A DNA stretch of 64,000 bases from Streptomyces nodosus (GCF_008704995.1 NZ_CP023747.1:7536001-7600000); one strand, 5' to 3'; counted from the stretch's first letter, positions 18,068-26,576 are shown. Numbers and translations: made by a program. The notes: generated by a model not told the origin, from the letters alone.

Positions 18068-18452
18068 CGGGTTCCCGATCGCCGACGGGGCCGAGGGAGC
18101 GGGAGAGTTCGGCGGTCATCCGCTGTATCTGCGCCGCGTCCAGGCCGCTGACATTGGTGGCACTGAACTCGGTCGATGCCCCGTCCGGCCGTACCACCTT
18201 GACCGAGACGTCGCCGGTACGCCGACGCAGCCAGGAGATCAGCACGCTCGCGACAGCCGTCGCCACGCCTCCCGGGGCGAGCGCGACGGTCAGCGCCTCC
18301 ACGACCGAACCCAGCGCACCGGGCTCCGGCGGAGGCAGCTCCAGCCGCACCCGGCCGCGCAGCTCCTCCTCCGCGACCAGCCAGTCACGCAGCGAACGAA
18401 GCTCGTCGGCCGACCGATCGCCGACGACCTCGACCACCATCCGCTCGTCCAC
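18054..18452 (-). CDS. Effector-associated constant component EACC1 protein
   Basis: A 132-residue protein. It contains a strand-rich start (MVVEVVGD), SADELRSLRDWLVAEEELRG, a Pro/Gly linker, a short hydrophobic segment (VEALTVALAPGGVATAVASV), then SWLRRR and DVSVKVVRPDG. This is the layout of EACC1, a small component described by Aravind and colleagues as encoded next to protease effectors in actinobacterial NTP-dependent conflict systems. GTG 18452 is chosen because GGGAGG lies 5 nt upstream; ATG 18491 would add 13 residues. Its 3-prime end overlaps the caspase-WD40 gene, so it is first in the operon and may tether or gate the effector. Confidence 0.8.
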   Translation of the reverse strand: MDERMVVEVVGDRSADELRSLRDWLVAEEELRGRVRLELPPPEPGALGSVVEALTVALAPGGVATAVASVLISWLRRRTGDVSVKVVRPDGASTEFSATNVSGLDAAQIQRMTAELSRSLGPVGDREPDDAG

Positions 18453-18604
18453 CCAGGCCTCCCGCCGCCCGTGGCCCACAACCTTCACCATCCTGGCAGA
18501 GGGACGCCCACCAGAACGACGATCGGTGAGACTTCCTGCGTGGTCCCGACGTCCCGACGCCGCCGACCCGCGCTGTCGGAGTACCGATGTCGGTGGCGGC
18601 TGTA

Positions 18605-18768
18605 AGAGCTCCGAACAAAAGTGGGGCCCGGCGGGCGGCGCCCGGCACGCACGCTCGCCGCGTTGCCGGAAGGCCCTGGTAGCTCCGCTACAAGGACCTT
18701 CCGGCGCCTTGCGATCGCACGCACCGGACACCGCCCGCTGATCGGACCCCACTTTTGTTCGGAGCTCT
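18605..18768. mobile_element. 164-bp palindromic MITE-like element
   Basis: The ends are perfect 22-bp inverted repeats (18605-18626 and 18747-18768, beginning AGAGCTCCGAACAAAAG). Nested inside is a second stem: GCCGGAAGG (18665-18673) pairs with CCTTCCGGC (18697-18705), tightened by GTAGC/GCTAC at 18679-18691, and the intervening arms are also partly complementary. No gene is encoded and no clear target-site duplication is visible. It lies between the divergent EACC1 operon and a small gene, so it may carry their promoters or act as a structured RNA. Confidence 0.7.
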
Positions 18769-18780
18769 AAGGCTGGAGGG

Positions 18781-19077
18781 ATGAACGGCGATGAGCAGCT
18801 GCTGCGCGGCCGGGTCTACGGCCGTGACCACGACGACCCCGACCCGGGACCGCTCCCGCACCGGACCTACGCCTCGCTCGTAGGAGGGCCGCTGGACGGA
18901 CTGTTGCTGGACATCACGGGCTGGCGGCCGGACGAGATCGACGTGGGCGCCCCCTTGCCCACCGAACTGTCCCGGTGGCCCGGCGGCCGTGCCCTGTACG
19001 GCCCGCGCCCCGACGAGCCGCGCGCGCCCGGCCTGGGTGTGATGTGCCGCTTCTACCACTCCGGCGACACACCCTGA
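18781..19077 (+). CDS. Small hypothetical protein (98 aa)
   Basis: GGAGGG abuts an ATG opening a 98-residue acidic protein with no signal peptide or membrane segment. Conserved-looking parts are YASLVGGPLDGLLLDITGW, GGRALYGPRPDEPR and a C-terminal RFYHSGDTP. I do not recognise a characterised family. It starts 13 bp after the palindromic element and is divergent from the conflict-system operon, so a link to that system is possible but unsupported. Confidence 0.6.
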   Translation: MNGDEQLLRGRVYGRDHDDPDPGPLPHRTYASLVGGPLDGLLLDITGWRPDEIDVGAPLPTELSRWPGGRALYGPRPDEPRAPGLGVMCRFYHSGDTP

Positions 19078-19156
19078 TGAGCCCCGACCAGGGCTCGACC
19101 GCGACGCCGACCACAAGGGGCCTCTGCGTCCGCTGTCTCAGCCGGGTGTGCGTGCT

Positions 19157-19249
19157 GTGACGATCGGCTCGAGAAGCCAGCGGCTCCTGGAGGCCCGTAA
19201 GAAGGCTCCGGAGAACGAGCCCTTCCTGGCGGCCGAGATCAACTGGTAG
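19157..19249 (+). other. Possible 30-residue micro-ORF or gene tail
   Basis: GTG at 19157 opens a 30-codon frame ending LLEARKKAPENEPFLAAEINW then TAG. No convincing ribosome binding site. It reads more like the C-terminus of a lost protein than a free peptide. Function unknown. Confidence 0.25.
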
Positions 19250-19297
19250 GGGGTGAGCGGCAGCAGCCGAAGCCGTCCCGGTCCTGGCCGGCCCGTT

Positions 19298-19338
19298 CGG
19301 GCTGCGCACGGCCCATCGGATGGACCGTGCGCAGCCCG
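19298..19338. terminator. Bidirectional hairpin terminator
   Basis: CGGGCTGCGCACGG (19298-19311) pairs perfectly with CCGTGCGCAGCCCG (19325-19338), between convergent genes and 10 bp past the metallophosphoesterase stop. Confidence 0.85.
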
Positions 19339-19348
19339 GCCTTCCCCG

Positions 19349-20851
19349 TCAGGTCAGGGGAATGGTGACCTCGTCCTCGACGGGCGGGTCGATCTCCTGG
19401 GCTCGCCCGCCGGTCGCCGCGAAGCAGCGCAACCGGACCGCCTCCGGAGTGACGTCCAGGCGCAGGAACGACTTGAAGAACGGCGGGCTGTACGTGGCCG
19501 AACCCGGTGAGAACAGCTGGGTGTAGAGCTCGCGCACCGGAAGGCGGAACCGGGCCCGGCGCTCCGGGGGACGACCGGCGCCGAGCAGGCTCGCGACCAG
19601 ACGAACGCGCCGGGTGACCCGTACCGGTGCGCCGTTGGCGCGGACGGACGGGACGCCGAACCGCTCGGCGACGACGGCCATCGCCTCGGCCTCGCTGAGC
19701 GTGAAGAAGCGGCGCAGCCGCAACCGGCGGCCGTAGAGTCCGCTGTAGAAGGCCAGCGAGTCACCACGCAGCGGATAGCAGCGGAAGTCCGACTCCGTGA
19801 CGTTCGCGACGGACACACGCGGGATGGTGTGAGTGGCGTGCATGAACGCGCCTCCGCCGCCGGAGACGACGTACTGGACGGTGCGGCCGTCCACATCCAC
19901 CGGATAGCGCTGGTAGTTGTGGATGTCGCCGCCTATCGCCGCCACATAGCGGTGGGCCGGGTCGCGCACGATGTCGTCGACCGTGCCGCCGCCGTCGATG
20001 GCGCACGGGTGGTGCTCGCCGTCCACGTACAGCGGCGATCCGGTGAGGAGGATCTTCGGGCGGGGTCCTCGGGAGACCTCTCGCAGCCAGGCGCCCTGCT
20101 CGGCGTCGATCGTGCCGAGCAGGCCGGTGTCGATGCCGACGATCCGTACCGGCCCGGCGTCGATCGCCCAGTACGGGCCCGGCTGGACGGCCTGTTGGCC
20201 CGGACGCGACCTCAACTTCTGTGCCTCGGTGAAGCGTTGCTCGTCCACCGGACGCGGCCGGTGCCACAGCAGCGCACGCCACCAGGCGCGGCTGAGGGGC
20301 CGGGGCCCCGGTTCGGGCGGCAGCGGCGGGGCGTCGTCACTGAAGACGCGCATAAAACCGCCGAGGTCCTCGTACCAGTCGTGGTTCCCCGGGATCGCGT
20401 AGACGGGGGACGGATAGTCCTGGTACGGGCGGAAGAACTTGGTGTCGTAGTCGTCGGTGCTTCCGACCGGGTAGATCACATCACTGGCGATCACGGCGAA
20501 CGACGTTCCCTGACTCGCGTTCAGGAAGCCCGGCACAACGGCGTATTGGGCGTCATCGCCCGCGCCGGTGTCACCGATGACCATGAAGGAGAACCGGTCC
20601 GCCTCCTGCCTCCGGATCACCTTGTCCGCTGGGGCGCCGGCCGCCGCCCGCTGTGCCACCCACCGGGCCCGGGTCCGGCCCGTGGGATCCCCGAACCAGG
20701 AGGCGACCACGCCGTTCCGGGCGGCCCAGAGGACACGCGGGTCGAGCCACGACAGCTTCTGGACCCTGGCGGGCAATAACTCCCGGTACGAGCCGGGTTC
20801 GGCGGCCGTCCAGCCGGCGCCTGCGACAGTGTCGCGTGAGGAGTCAGACAC
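19349..20851 (-). CDS. Calcineurin-like metallophosphoesterase
   Basis: A 500-residue cytosolic protein with the dinuclear-metal phosphoesterase motifs in order: GDTGAGDD (about residue 92), ASDVIYP (124), GNHDWYED (159) and GGDIHNYQRYPV (310). The C-terminal 170 residues form an extra domain of unknown role. Family members hydrolyse phosphomonoesters or diesters; the substrate is not evident. GTG 20851 (VSDSSRDTV...) is preferred over an in-frame start at 20962, whose extra 37 residues lack family character. No signal peptide. Monocistronic. Confidence 0.85.
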   Translation of the reverse strand: MSDSSRDTVAGAGWTAAEPGSYRELLPARVQKLSWLDPRVLWAARNGVVASWFGDPTGRTRARWVAQRAAAGAPADKVIRRQEADRFSFMVIGDTGAGDDAQYAVVPGFLNASQGTSFAVIASDVIYPVGSTDDYDTKFFRPYQDYPSPVYAIPGNHDWYEDLGGFMRVFSDDAPPLPPEPGPRPLSRAWWRALLWHRPRPVDEQRFTEAQKLRSRPGQQAVQPGPYWAIDAGPVRIVGIDTGLLGTIDAEQGAWLREVSRGPRPKILLTGSPLYVDGEHHPCAIDGGGTVDDIVRDPAHRYVAAIGGDIHNYQRYPVDVDGRTVQYVVSGGGGAFMHATHTIPRVSVANVTESDFRCYPLRGDSLAFYSGLYGRRLRLRRFFTLSEAEAMAVVAERFGVPSVRANGAPVRVTRRVRLVASLLGAGRPPERRARFRLPVRELYTQLFSPGSATYSPPFFKSFLRLDVTPEAVRLRCFAATGGRAQEIDPPVEDEVTIPLT

Positions 20852-20958
20852 CCGGGCACCGTAACAACGATCATGCCCGGCGTACGAGCGGGGTCCGGCG
20901 ATCTCGACGCCAGGCCCCCTGCACGGCCAACTCGCCTGTTGAATCGAGGCGTTCGTGG

Positions 20959-21420
20959 TCACACACTCATGCCATAGCCCAGTTCCTCGGCTCCGATGTG
21001 CCAGAAGGAGTTCTCGTCGGCGACGGCCTCGGCATCATGTGCTCCGAATCGTTCCAGCAACGCTTCTGTGAGCGCGTCGGCGGCCTGCTCGGCCAGGTCC
21101 ACGGCCTCGGCGTCGCCCGGACCGACGCCGGGCCCCTCATATGCGGCGGCCTCGGCGGCGGCCTCCTCATAGGCGCGGTTGAAGGCGACGAAGGCCTCGA
21201 CGCTGGAGTTCACCAGGTGGGGAGCGTCGTCCTCCGGCAGGTACCACAACGAGCGGTCGTCACGCCGCACTCCGAGCGCGCTCAGTCCTGGGTCGACCGC
21301 GACCAGGGCATACCGCACACCGTCGACCGTGCGTTCACTGAAGGGGGAGTCCTGCCATGCCCCGGGGTACGGGCAGTGAGCGCATCCGGCCAGGAGCGAG
21401 GCGAGTTCAGCGTCTTTCAT
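20959..21420 (-). CDS. SUKH-like putative immunity protein
   Basis: A 153-residue protein: MKDAELASLLAGCAHCPYPG, then VRYALVAVDPGLSALGV and the segment LWYLPEDDAPHLVNSSVEAFVAF, which resembles the SUKH-4 immunity-protein signature (residue strand followed by NSS-x-E-x-F). An acidic, Ala-rich C-terminal half follows. SUKH proteins neutralise polymorphic toxins, but none is encoded nearby. It lies 8 bp after the 101-aa gene and is probably co-transcribed. Assignment is tentative; it could be an unrelated actinobacterial family. Confidence 0.55.
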   Translation of the reverse strand: MKDAELASLLAGCAHCPYPGAWQDSPFSERTVDGVRYALVAVDPGLSALGVRRDDRSLWYLPEDDAPHLVNSSVEAFVAFNRAYEEAAAEAAAYEGPGVGPGDAEAVDLAEQAADALTEALLERFGAHDAEAVADENSFWHIGAEELGYGMSV

Positions 21421-21428
21421 ACCGAGAG

Positions 21429-21734
21429 CTAAGCCCGTGCCGCCGACTCCGGCAGCACTTCGTGTCCGGCGAGGTAGAGCCTGACGCGGCACTGGTCTTC
21501 GGCTTCGACGAACACCCGTTGCCCCCAGTGGGCGGTGAGGCGGTGCGCGAGGGCGACCAGCCGACGGCGGTCTTCCTGTGTGTACGCCGGGAAACGTACC
21601 CAGCCTCGGTCGGCGATCTTGTTGCCGAGCTCGCTGAACAACACGGCTTGGAAGCGCCGCTCCTCCTCGTCCGTGAGCGGCGTGGTGATGCTCTCCGCGG
21701 GGCGCAGCCGGACGTTGTAAAGGTCTCGTATCAC
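21429..21734 (-). CDS. Small hypothetical protein (101 aa)
   Basis: A 101-residue, charged, soluble protein (MIRDLYNVRLRPAES..., RGWVRFPAYTQEDRRRL, ending GHEVLPESAARA). There is no membrane segment or known motif. The coding frame continues into the SUKH-like gene after 8 bp, so the two form an operon. Unrecognised; could be a partner or orphan immunity component. Confidence 0.6.
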   Translation of the reverse strand: MIRDLYNVRLRPAESITTPLTDEEERRFQAVLFSELGNKIADRGWVRFPAYTQEDRRRLVALAHRLTAHWGQRVFVEAEDQCRVRLYLAGHEVLPESAARA

Positions 21735-21817
21735 TGCGCGGCTCGCAATCTGCTCAAGGTCCGTTCATGAGAGCCTACCGGTCTGATCGGCACCCGCCGT
21801 GATCCGGTCCGGTGGGA

Positions 21818-23068
21818 TCAGGCGCTGGTCAGCGCGGCCCGGCCGCGGTCGGCCTTCACCGGACCTGCGGCGGACGGCCGGATGTCGAAGTCGAACATGG
21901 CGGTGGGCACGTACAGCGAGCAGCAGGCGTTCGGGATGTCGACGATGCCGCTGATGCGTCCCTCGACGGGTGCCGAGCCCAGCAGCAGATAGGCCTGTTC
22001 GCCGCTGTAGCCGAACCTCTTGAGGTATTCGACCGCGTTGAGGCAGGCCCTGCGGTACGCCAGGGTCGCGTCCAGGTAGAAGTTGGTGTCCGTGTCGTGG
22101 TCGACGGAGACCCCGGTGAAGGTGAGGAACTCCGTGTACTGCGGCTCCACGTTGCCCGGGATGATCACCGGGTTGGTCGTGATGCCGTACTTCTCCATGC
22201 CGCCCTTGATCAGGTCGACGTGGAAGTCGGCGAAGCCGCCCATCTCGATGGCGCCGCAGAAGGTGATCTCCCCGTCGCCCTGGCTGAAGTGCAGATCGCC
22301 CGCCGAGAACTTGGCGTCCTTGACATACACGGGCAGGAACGCCCGTGAACCGCGCGTGAAGTTCTTGATGTCCTGGTTGCCGCCGTTCTCGCGGGCGGGG
22401 ACCGTGCGTGCGCCCTCTGCGGCGATGCGCTCGGCGATGCTGCCGGTGGCCGTGCCGGTGAGCGCATTGGTGCTGTCCGGCGGGATGGCGAGGGGCGGGA
22501 CCCGGTCCGGGTCGGTGTCGATCAGCGCCTTCTCACGGGCGTTCCAGCGGGCGAGCATCTCCGCGGAGGGGGCCGTTCCGAACAGCCCGGGGTGGGTGAT
22601 CCCGGTGAACCGGATCCCGGGAAGGTGACGGGAGGTCGCCTGCTGGCCGTGGAAGTCCCATATCGCCTTGTAGGCGTCCGGGAAGTAGTCGGTCAGGAAG
22701 CCACCGCCGTTGGCCTTGGCGAAGATCCCGGTGTAGCCCCAGCTCTGACCCGCCGCGTTCCCGGTCTGCTGCGGGACGGGGCCGAGGTCGAGCAGGTCGA
22801 CGACGAGCAGGTCGCCGGGTTCCGCGCCCTCTATGCCGATGGGGCCGCTGAGCATATGGGGAACGGTCAGGTCGATGTCGCGCACATCGTTTGCGGAGTC
22901 GTTGTTGCCGATCTGGCAGTCGGTCCAGTCACGGCACTCCAGCCGAAACTCCGCTCCCGGCTTCACCATGGCGACGTCGGGGACGTCCGGGTGCCATCTG
23001 TTGTGACCGGGAACGTCCTGTTCGCGCATCGACTTGCTCTGGTCCACACTGAAGAGAATTTCGGGCAT
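21818..23068 (-). CDS. fmdA: Acetamidase/formamidase
   Basis: A 416-residue FmdA/AmdA-family amidase, full length. Characteristic parts: NNDSANDVRDIDL, GAEPGDLLVVDLLDLG, THPGLFGTAPS, HFSQGDGEITFCGAIEM and a C-terminal DIPNACCSLYVPTAMFDFDI. It hydrolyses formamide (or acetamide) to ammonia and the acid in the cytoplasm, a nitrogen-scavenging reaction. GGAG precedes the ATG at 23068. It follows fmdB by 19 bp in an operon. Confidence 0.92.
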   Translation of the reverse strand: MPEILFSVDQSKSMREQDVPGHNRWHPDVPDVAMVKPGAEFRLECRDWTDCQIGNNDSANDVRDIDLTVPHMLSGPIGIEGAEPGDLLVVDLLDLGPVPQQTGNAAGQSWGYTGIFAKANGGGFLTDYFPDAYKAIWDFHGQQATSRHLPGIRFTGITHPGLFGTAPSAEMLARWNAREKALIDTDPDRVPPLAIPPDSTNALTGTATGSIAERIAAEGARTVPARENGGNQDIKNFTRGSRAFLPVYVKDAKFSAGDLHFSQGDGEITFCGAIEMGGFADFHVDLIKGGMEKYGITTNPVIIPGNVEPQYTEFLTFTGVSVDHDTDTNFYLDATLAYRRACLNAVEYLKRFGYSGEQAYLLLGSAPVEGRISGIVDIPNACCSLYVPTAMFDFDIRPSAAGPVKADRGRAALTSA

Positions 23069-23087
23069 GACGGCTCCTCGTATCAAC

Positions 23088-23369
23088 TCAGGGCCGCGGG
23101 AGCGGGGGGTGCGGTGGGCGTTTCGGCCCTGACTCCGGCCCGGTACGCAGCGGCACCTCGGAGACCACTGCCGGGGCCTCACGGGACCGTTCCTCCCGTT
23201 CGCGGAGGGCGGCGGACGCTCTCGAGGTCAACGACAGGCCGGGCGCGGAGTACAAACGCCTCGCAGCCCGCGCACAGACCGGGCAGTCATACACCGCCGG
23301 AGCTTTTCCGACCGCCGACTTCACATCGAAAGGGCCGCACCGGCCGCACAAGTATTCGTAAGTGGCCAT
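23088..23369 (-). CDS. fmdB: FmdB-family zinc-ribbon protein
   Basis: A 93-residue protein opening MATYEYLCGRCGPFD. Cys8/Cys11 and Cys29/Cys32 form a CxxC-CxxC zinc ribbon typical of FmdB, followed by a disordered Arg/Pro-rich tail. FmdB was named as a putative regulator of formamidase expression; here it is the first gene of the fmdBA operon, consistent with that role. GGAGCGAG precedes the start. Confidence 0.9.
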   Translation of the reverse strand: MATYEYLCGRCGPFDVKSAVGKAPAVYDCPVCARAARRLYSAPGLSLTSRASAALREREERSREAPAVVSEVPLRTGPESGPKRPPHPPLPRP

Positions 23370-23768
23370 TATCGCTCGCTCCGGAAACGTTGGACACTCA
23401 TGAAATCCCGCGAAAATGAGTTTGTGGCGCGCTGCGAAAACGCAGGTCCATTTCCTCTCTTCAAGGAGACGTCCCACCCATGCGGGTGTCAAGTCAGGGA
23501 CGGCCCGACCACCCCTCTCGGGCTCAGACGGCCCGTGGCGTGCACATCAATGCATGTGCGGGCGGTCACATCGATCAGTCGGCTGCCGTGCGGAACCGGT
23601 GAAGGTCCGGGGCGAGGGAGCGGAGTGAGGCGATTCACTCCGAATTCACTGGACGCTTGCGGGTGAGGGTTTTAGCTTCGGTGAATAGTTTGTTCTCTTA
23701 TGCGGGGCTCCGGCGCCGCGCATACTGTGCCGACAAGAAAACAAGAAGAACGCCGGGAGGGCGGATCG
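23370..23768. promoter_or_regulatory. Divergent promoter region with dyad
   Basis: No gene is supported in these 399 bp. GCACAT (23542-23547) and ATGTGC (23554-23559) form a perfect dyad with a 6-bp spacer; an AT-rich stretch at 23670-23700 probably holds the promoter of the gene starting at 23769. I see no GlnR-type box. Confidence 0.4.
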
Positions 23769-24200
23769 GTGAGCAACATGGACGCCGTGTGGGTACGAGG
23801 CGTGAACGGCATTCAGTTGCATCACGTGACCGACCTTCAGGACGCCGGCAGGTTTTTGGGCAACGCGATGATGGCCCTGCGGGCCGCACATGTGAGGACC
23901 GGCGCCGACCAGTACGCCGGCATCGCCGCCGAGCTGAAGAGTCTGGTGCGCCGGGTGCGGGAGCTGGAGGACGAGGCGCGCTCGCGCATGCAGGACCTGC
24001 ATTCCACCGACCCCGAGCGGTTCGCCCGCTGCCGCGACGGTCATGAGCCATGGCCCGGTGAGATCCCGGCCGGGTTCATACCGCGTCACACCTGCAAGGA
24101 CGAGTGTCTCTACCACGACCGAGGCGTCATCGACGCCATCATGCAGTGCACCTGCGGGCAGCCGCCGTGCCGGGCGTGCGAGATCGGCGGCAAGCTCTGA
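23769..24200 (+). CDS. Hypothetical protein with Cys/His-rich C-terminus (143 aa)
   Basis: GTG 23769 follows GGGAGGG at a good distance. The central region (residues 50-85) is a predicted coiled coil (AAELKSLVRRVRELEDEARSRM). The C-terminus is rich in metal ligands: RHTCKDECLYH and CTCGQPPCRAC, enough for one or two zinc sites. I do not recognise the family. A strong terminator follows, so it is monocistronic. Confidence 0.65.
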   Translation: MSNMDAVWVRGVNGIQLHHVTDLQDAGRFLGNAMMALRAAHVRTGADQYAGIAAELKSLVRRVRELEDEARSRMQDLHSTDPERFARCRDGHEPWPGEIPAGFIPRHTCKDECLYHDRGVIDAIMQCTCGQPPCRACEIGGKL

Positions 24201-24214
24201 CGAGCGGAGACGGA

Positions 24215-24244
24215 CAAGGTGCCCGGCGCATGCCGGGCCCCTTG
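24215..24244 (+). terminator. Hairpin terminator
   Basis: CAAGG and GCCCGGC pair with GCCGGGC and CCTTG across a 4-nt loop with one mismatch, 15 bp after the stop at 24200. Confidence 0.75.
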
Positions 24245-24308
24245 TGTGTCGGTGCGCTGGTGGAAGGGCGGCACGCCGGAACGTCGGAACGTGCGTGTCC
24301 GCGAGAGC

Positions 24309-25448
24309 TCAGCCGCTCGCGATACCGAGTGCCGTACGGATCTCACTCGTCAACCGTGCGTCCAGGCCGGGCACCGTCATCCTGTTCTTGACCAGAGCGA
24401 AGGAGAACCGATGCGCCGGGTCGGCGAAGGCCGTACTGCCGCCCGACCCGCTGTGGCCGAAGCCGCCCGCCGGGCGCACGGACTTCTCTCCGCTGTCCCC
24501 GATCACGAAGCCGCCGCCCATCGTGCAGGTCGTGCCCATCATTCTGTCCACCCCGCTCACCCACCCCGTGGTCGCCTCCTTCAAGGTCGCCGCCGACAGC
24601 AGCCGTACACCCTCCAGCTCACCGCCACACGCCAGTGCCGCATACAGACGGGCTGCTCCACGCGCGGTCATGATCCCGTTGGCCGGCAATGCGATACGCC
24701 GGAAATCGTCGCGGTTGCCCAACTCCGCCACCGGCAGCACCCCGTGGGGAACGCAGCGGAAGAACGGCGCCCCGGGCGGCATTCGTTCCAGACGCGCCGC
24801 CCAACCACCGTCGTAACAGGTGGCCACCCTCGACGTCAGGTGCTCAGGGACATGGAAGAGCAGCTCGTCACCGATCCCGAGCGGACCGGCCAGCTCGTCC
24901 CGCAGCAACTGGTCGCAGGTCCGGCCGGTGGCCCGGCGTAGGATCTCGGCCAACAGCACTCCGTAGGTCCAGGCGTGGTAGCCGAACGCGCTTCCGGGCT
25001 CCCACTGCGGCTGCTGCCCGGCGATCCAGTCGGCCATGGCCGGCAGGTCGAGCAGCCGCTCCGGGGTCACGTCCGCGGGCAGTTGGGGCAACCCGGCCGA
25101 GTGAGCGAGCACGTGCCCCAGAGTGACCCGCTCTTTCCCCTCCGCAGCGAACCGCGGCCAGTACCGCGCCACCGGCGCGTCATACGCCAGCACCCCCTGG
25201 TCCACCAGTACCGCTACCAGGGCAGCTGCCACGCCCTTGCCGGTCGACCAGGCCGGCACCAAGGTCTCCGGCCCCATGGGCCGTTCCTCGGCGACGTCGG
25301 CCGTTCCCGCCCACGCGTCGACCACCAACTCGCCGTCGCACCAGGCCGCCACCTGCACCCCGGCCTCCACGCCTGATCCCGTCAACTCCGCGAGGATCTC
25401 CTCGACGCGCCGTTGCGCCGGACTGTCCGGCACCGTGCTGGTGTTCAC
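24309..25448 (-). CDS. Class C beta-lactamase-fold serine hydrolase/esterase
   Basis: A 379-residue member of the beta-lactamase/transpeptidase-like (PF00144) family. Ser68-x-x-Lys71 (WSTGKG) is the nucleophile motif; FGYHAWTYG supplies the Tyr of the second motif (YxxW as in EstB-type esterases), and FGHSGSGGS is the HxG-like third motif. No signal peptide, so a cytosolic esterase or amidase is more likely than an antibiotic-degrading enzyme. GTG 25448 is set by GGGGGAGGTG just upstream; the longer frame to 25607 has no family similarity. Confidence 0.85.
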   Translation of the reverse strand: MNTSTVPDSPAQRRVEEILAELTGSGVEAGVQVAAWCDGELVVDAWAGTADVAEERPMGPETLVPAWSTGKGVAAALVAVLVDQGVLAYDAPVARYWPRFAAEGKERVTLGHVLAHSAGLPQLPADVTPERLLDLPAMADWIAGQQPQWEPGSAFGYHAWTYGVLLAEILRRATGRTCDQLLRDELAGPLGIGDELLFHVPEHLTSRVATCYDGGWAARLERMPPGAPFFRCVPHGVLPVAELGNRDDFRRIALPANGIMTARGAARLYAALACGGELEGVRLLSAATLKEATTGWVSGVDRMMGTTCTMGGGFVIGDSGEKSVRPAGGFGHSGSGGSTAFADPAHRFSFALVKNRMTVPGLDARLTSEIRTALGIASG

Positions 25449-25743
25449 AGACCCACCTCCCCCTTCGTTCGGGGCGCCGCGATCAGGTTCGCCCGTTGAG
25501 CCCAACGCGGCTCCGACCAGAACCGTTCCAACGGTCGCTGAACCTGCACTGGCAACTGCGGCCTCGCCGTGGTGAATACGCTGGAGCGCTGCTGGACAGT
25601 GACGCACCCGCGCGGCTCGTGGCCGTGGTCACCAAGGAAGTCGTGGAGCCTCTCGCCCCGGTACTTGCTGTGGAGACCATGCTGAGCAGGGCGGTGATCT
25701 TGGCCCCGTCGTCCGGCCGCCTGAACCGCGCTTTAATGCCCAG
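25449..25743. other. Spacer without supported gene
   Basis: Open frames exist on both strands but have no ribosome binding site or recognisable sequence. It must contain the promoters of the two divergent genes; I could not pick boxes with confidence. Confidence 0.4.
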
Positions 25744-26469
25744 GTGGTGAACTGGACGCAGATGCATGACTGCTACATGGATGTCGATCGCGTCCCCGCG
25801 CTTCTGGAACGGGTGGAGCTCGAGGACAACGCCGAAGCGTGGGAGGAGTTGAGATACCGACTGGTCCTCGAACACGACCTCGTCTTCCCCGCCGGCTTTG
25901 CCGCCCTGCCGCGCCTGGTGCGTCTCGCCTCGAGGAGCGCACGGGCGCGTGGACTGGCCGGGACGATCCTACGACGTGCGGCAGGACACCACGGCTGCGA
26001 CGATCTGCTGGCGGACTGCGCCGGCGCGATCGCGGAGTTCCGTAAGCTGCTGGATCGGCACCTGCAATCGCGGCCCGTCGATTACCTCGCCACCTTCCTC
26101 GATTTGCTCGCGGCCAAGGAGCAGTACCACTGGAGTGCCGTCCTGGGCGACTTTACGGACGATTTCTACCACCTGACCTGCCCCCACTGCGCCGTGGAAG
26201 TGACGATCGCCATCGGGGACTACGGGCGCTATTCAGCGATCAGGGACTGGCACCAAGGTGACGTGGACCGTCGTGTCCTGCGGCAGGCGTCGCGCGAGGG
26301 GCTCTCCGGTATCGGACGGTGGATGCACGAGACTGCCGTCCGCGACGGCCGCGAGGCACTCGCTGACGGAATTGCTCACCTCTTCGGCAAGGGTGAATGC
26401 CCATGCTGTGCGAGCGTGTTCAACATCGCGGAGGAGTACACGTCTGCCAACCGTCCCGTCCTGCGGTAG
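25744..26469 (+). CDS. HEAT-repeat-like hypothetical protein with CPHC and CPCC sites
   Basis: A 241-residue protein. The opening (MVNWTQMHDCYMDVDRVPALLERV then ALPRLVRLAS) resembles small actinobacterial HEAT-repeat proteins that scan VPxLL...FVLPAVPFLI-type helices. Residues about 148-151 (CPHC) and 219-222 (CPCC) could together bind zinc. Tandem GTG codons at 25744 and 25747 are both possible starts. No known enzymatic motif. Downstream lies the IS remnant region, so its terminator may have been lost. Confidence 0.6.
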   Translation: MVNWTQMHDCYMDVDRVPALLERVELEDNAEAWEELRYRLVLEHDLVFPAGFAALPRLVRLASRSARARGLAGTILRRAAGHHGCDDLLADCAGAIAEFRKLLDRHLQSRPVDYLATFLDLLAAKEQYHWSAVLGDFTDDFYHLTCPHCAVEVTIAIGDYGRYSAIRDWHQGDVDRRVLRQASREGLSGIGRWMHETAVRDGREALADGIAHLFGKGECPCCASVFNIAEEYTSANRPVLR

Positions 26470-26501
26470 GCCACGGTGAATCGGACGTCATCGGGCAGGG
26501 C

Positions 26502-26576
26502 TCAGAAGCGAAGCCACAGCCGGATCGCGGCGACGGTGACCGCCCCATGAAGGACGTAGGCACGATTGTCGAAGTG
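26502..26576 (-). pseudogene. IS5-family transposase C-terminal remnant
   Basis: The minus strand reads HFDNRAYVLHGAVTVAAIRL then WLRF and a TGA, the usual end of IS5-group transposases. Only about 24 codons survive; similarity ends near 26576 with no transposase upstream. Confidence 0.7.

Noticed and set aside
25496..25750. 84-codon plus-strand frame upstream of the HEAT-like gene
   Set aside because: No ribosome binding site, no recognisable family, and it overlaps the promoter region of two genes.
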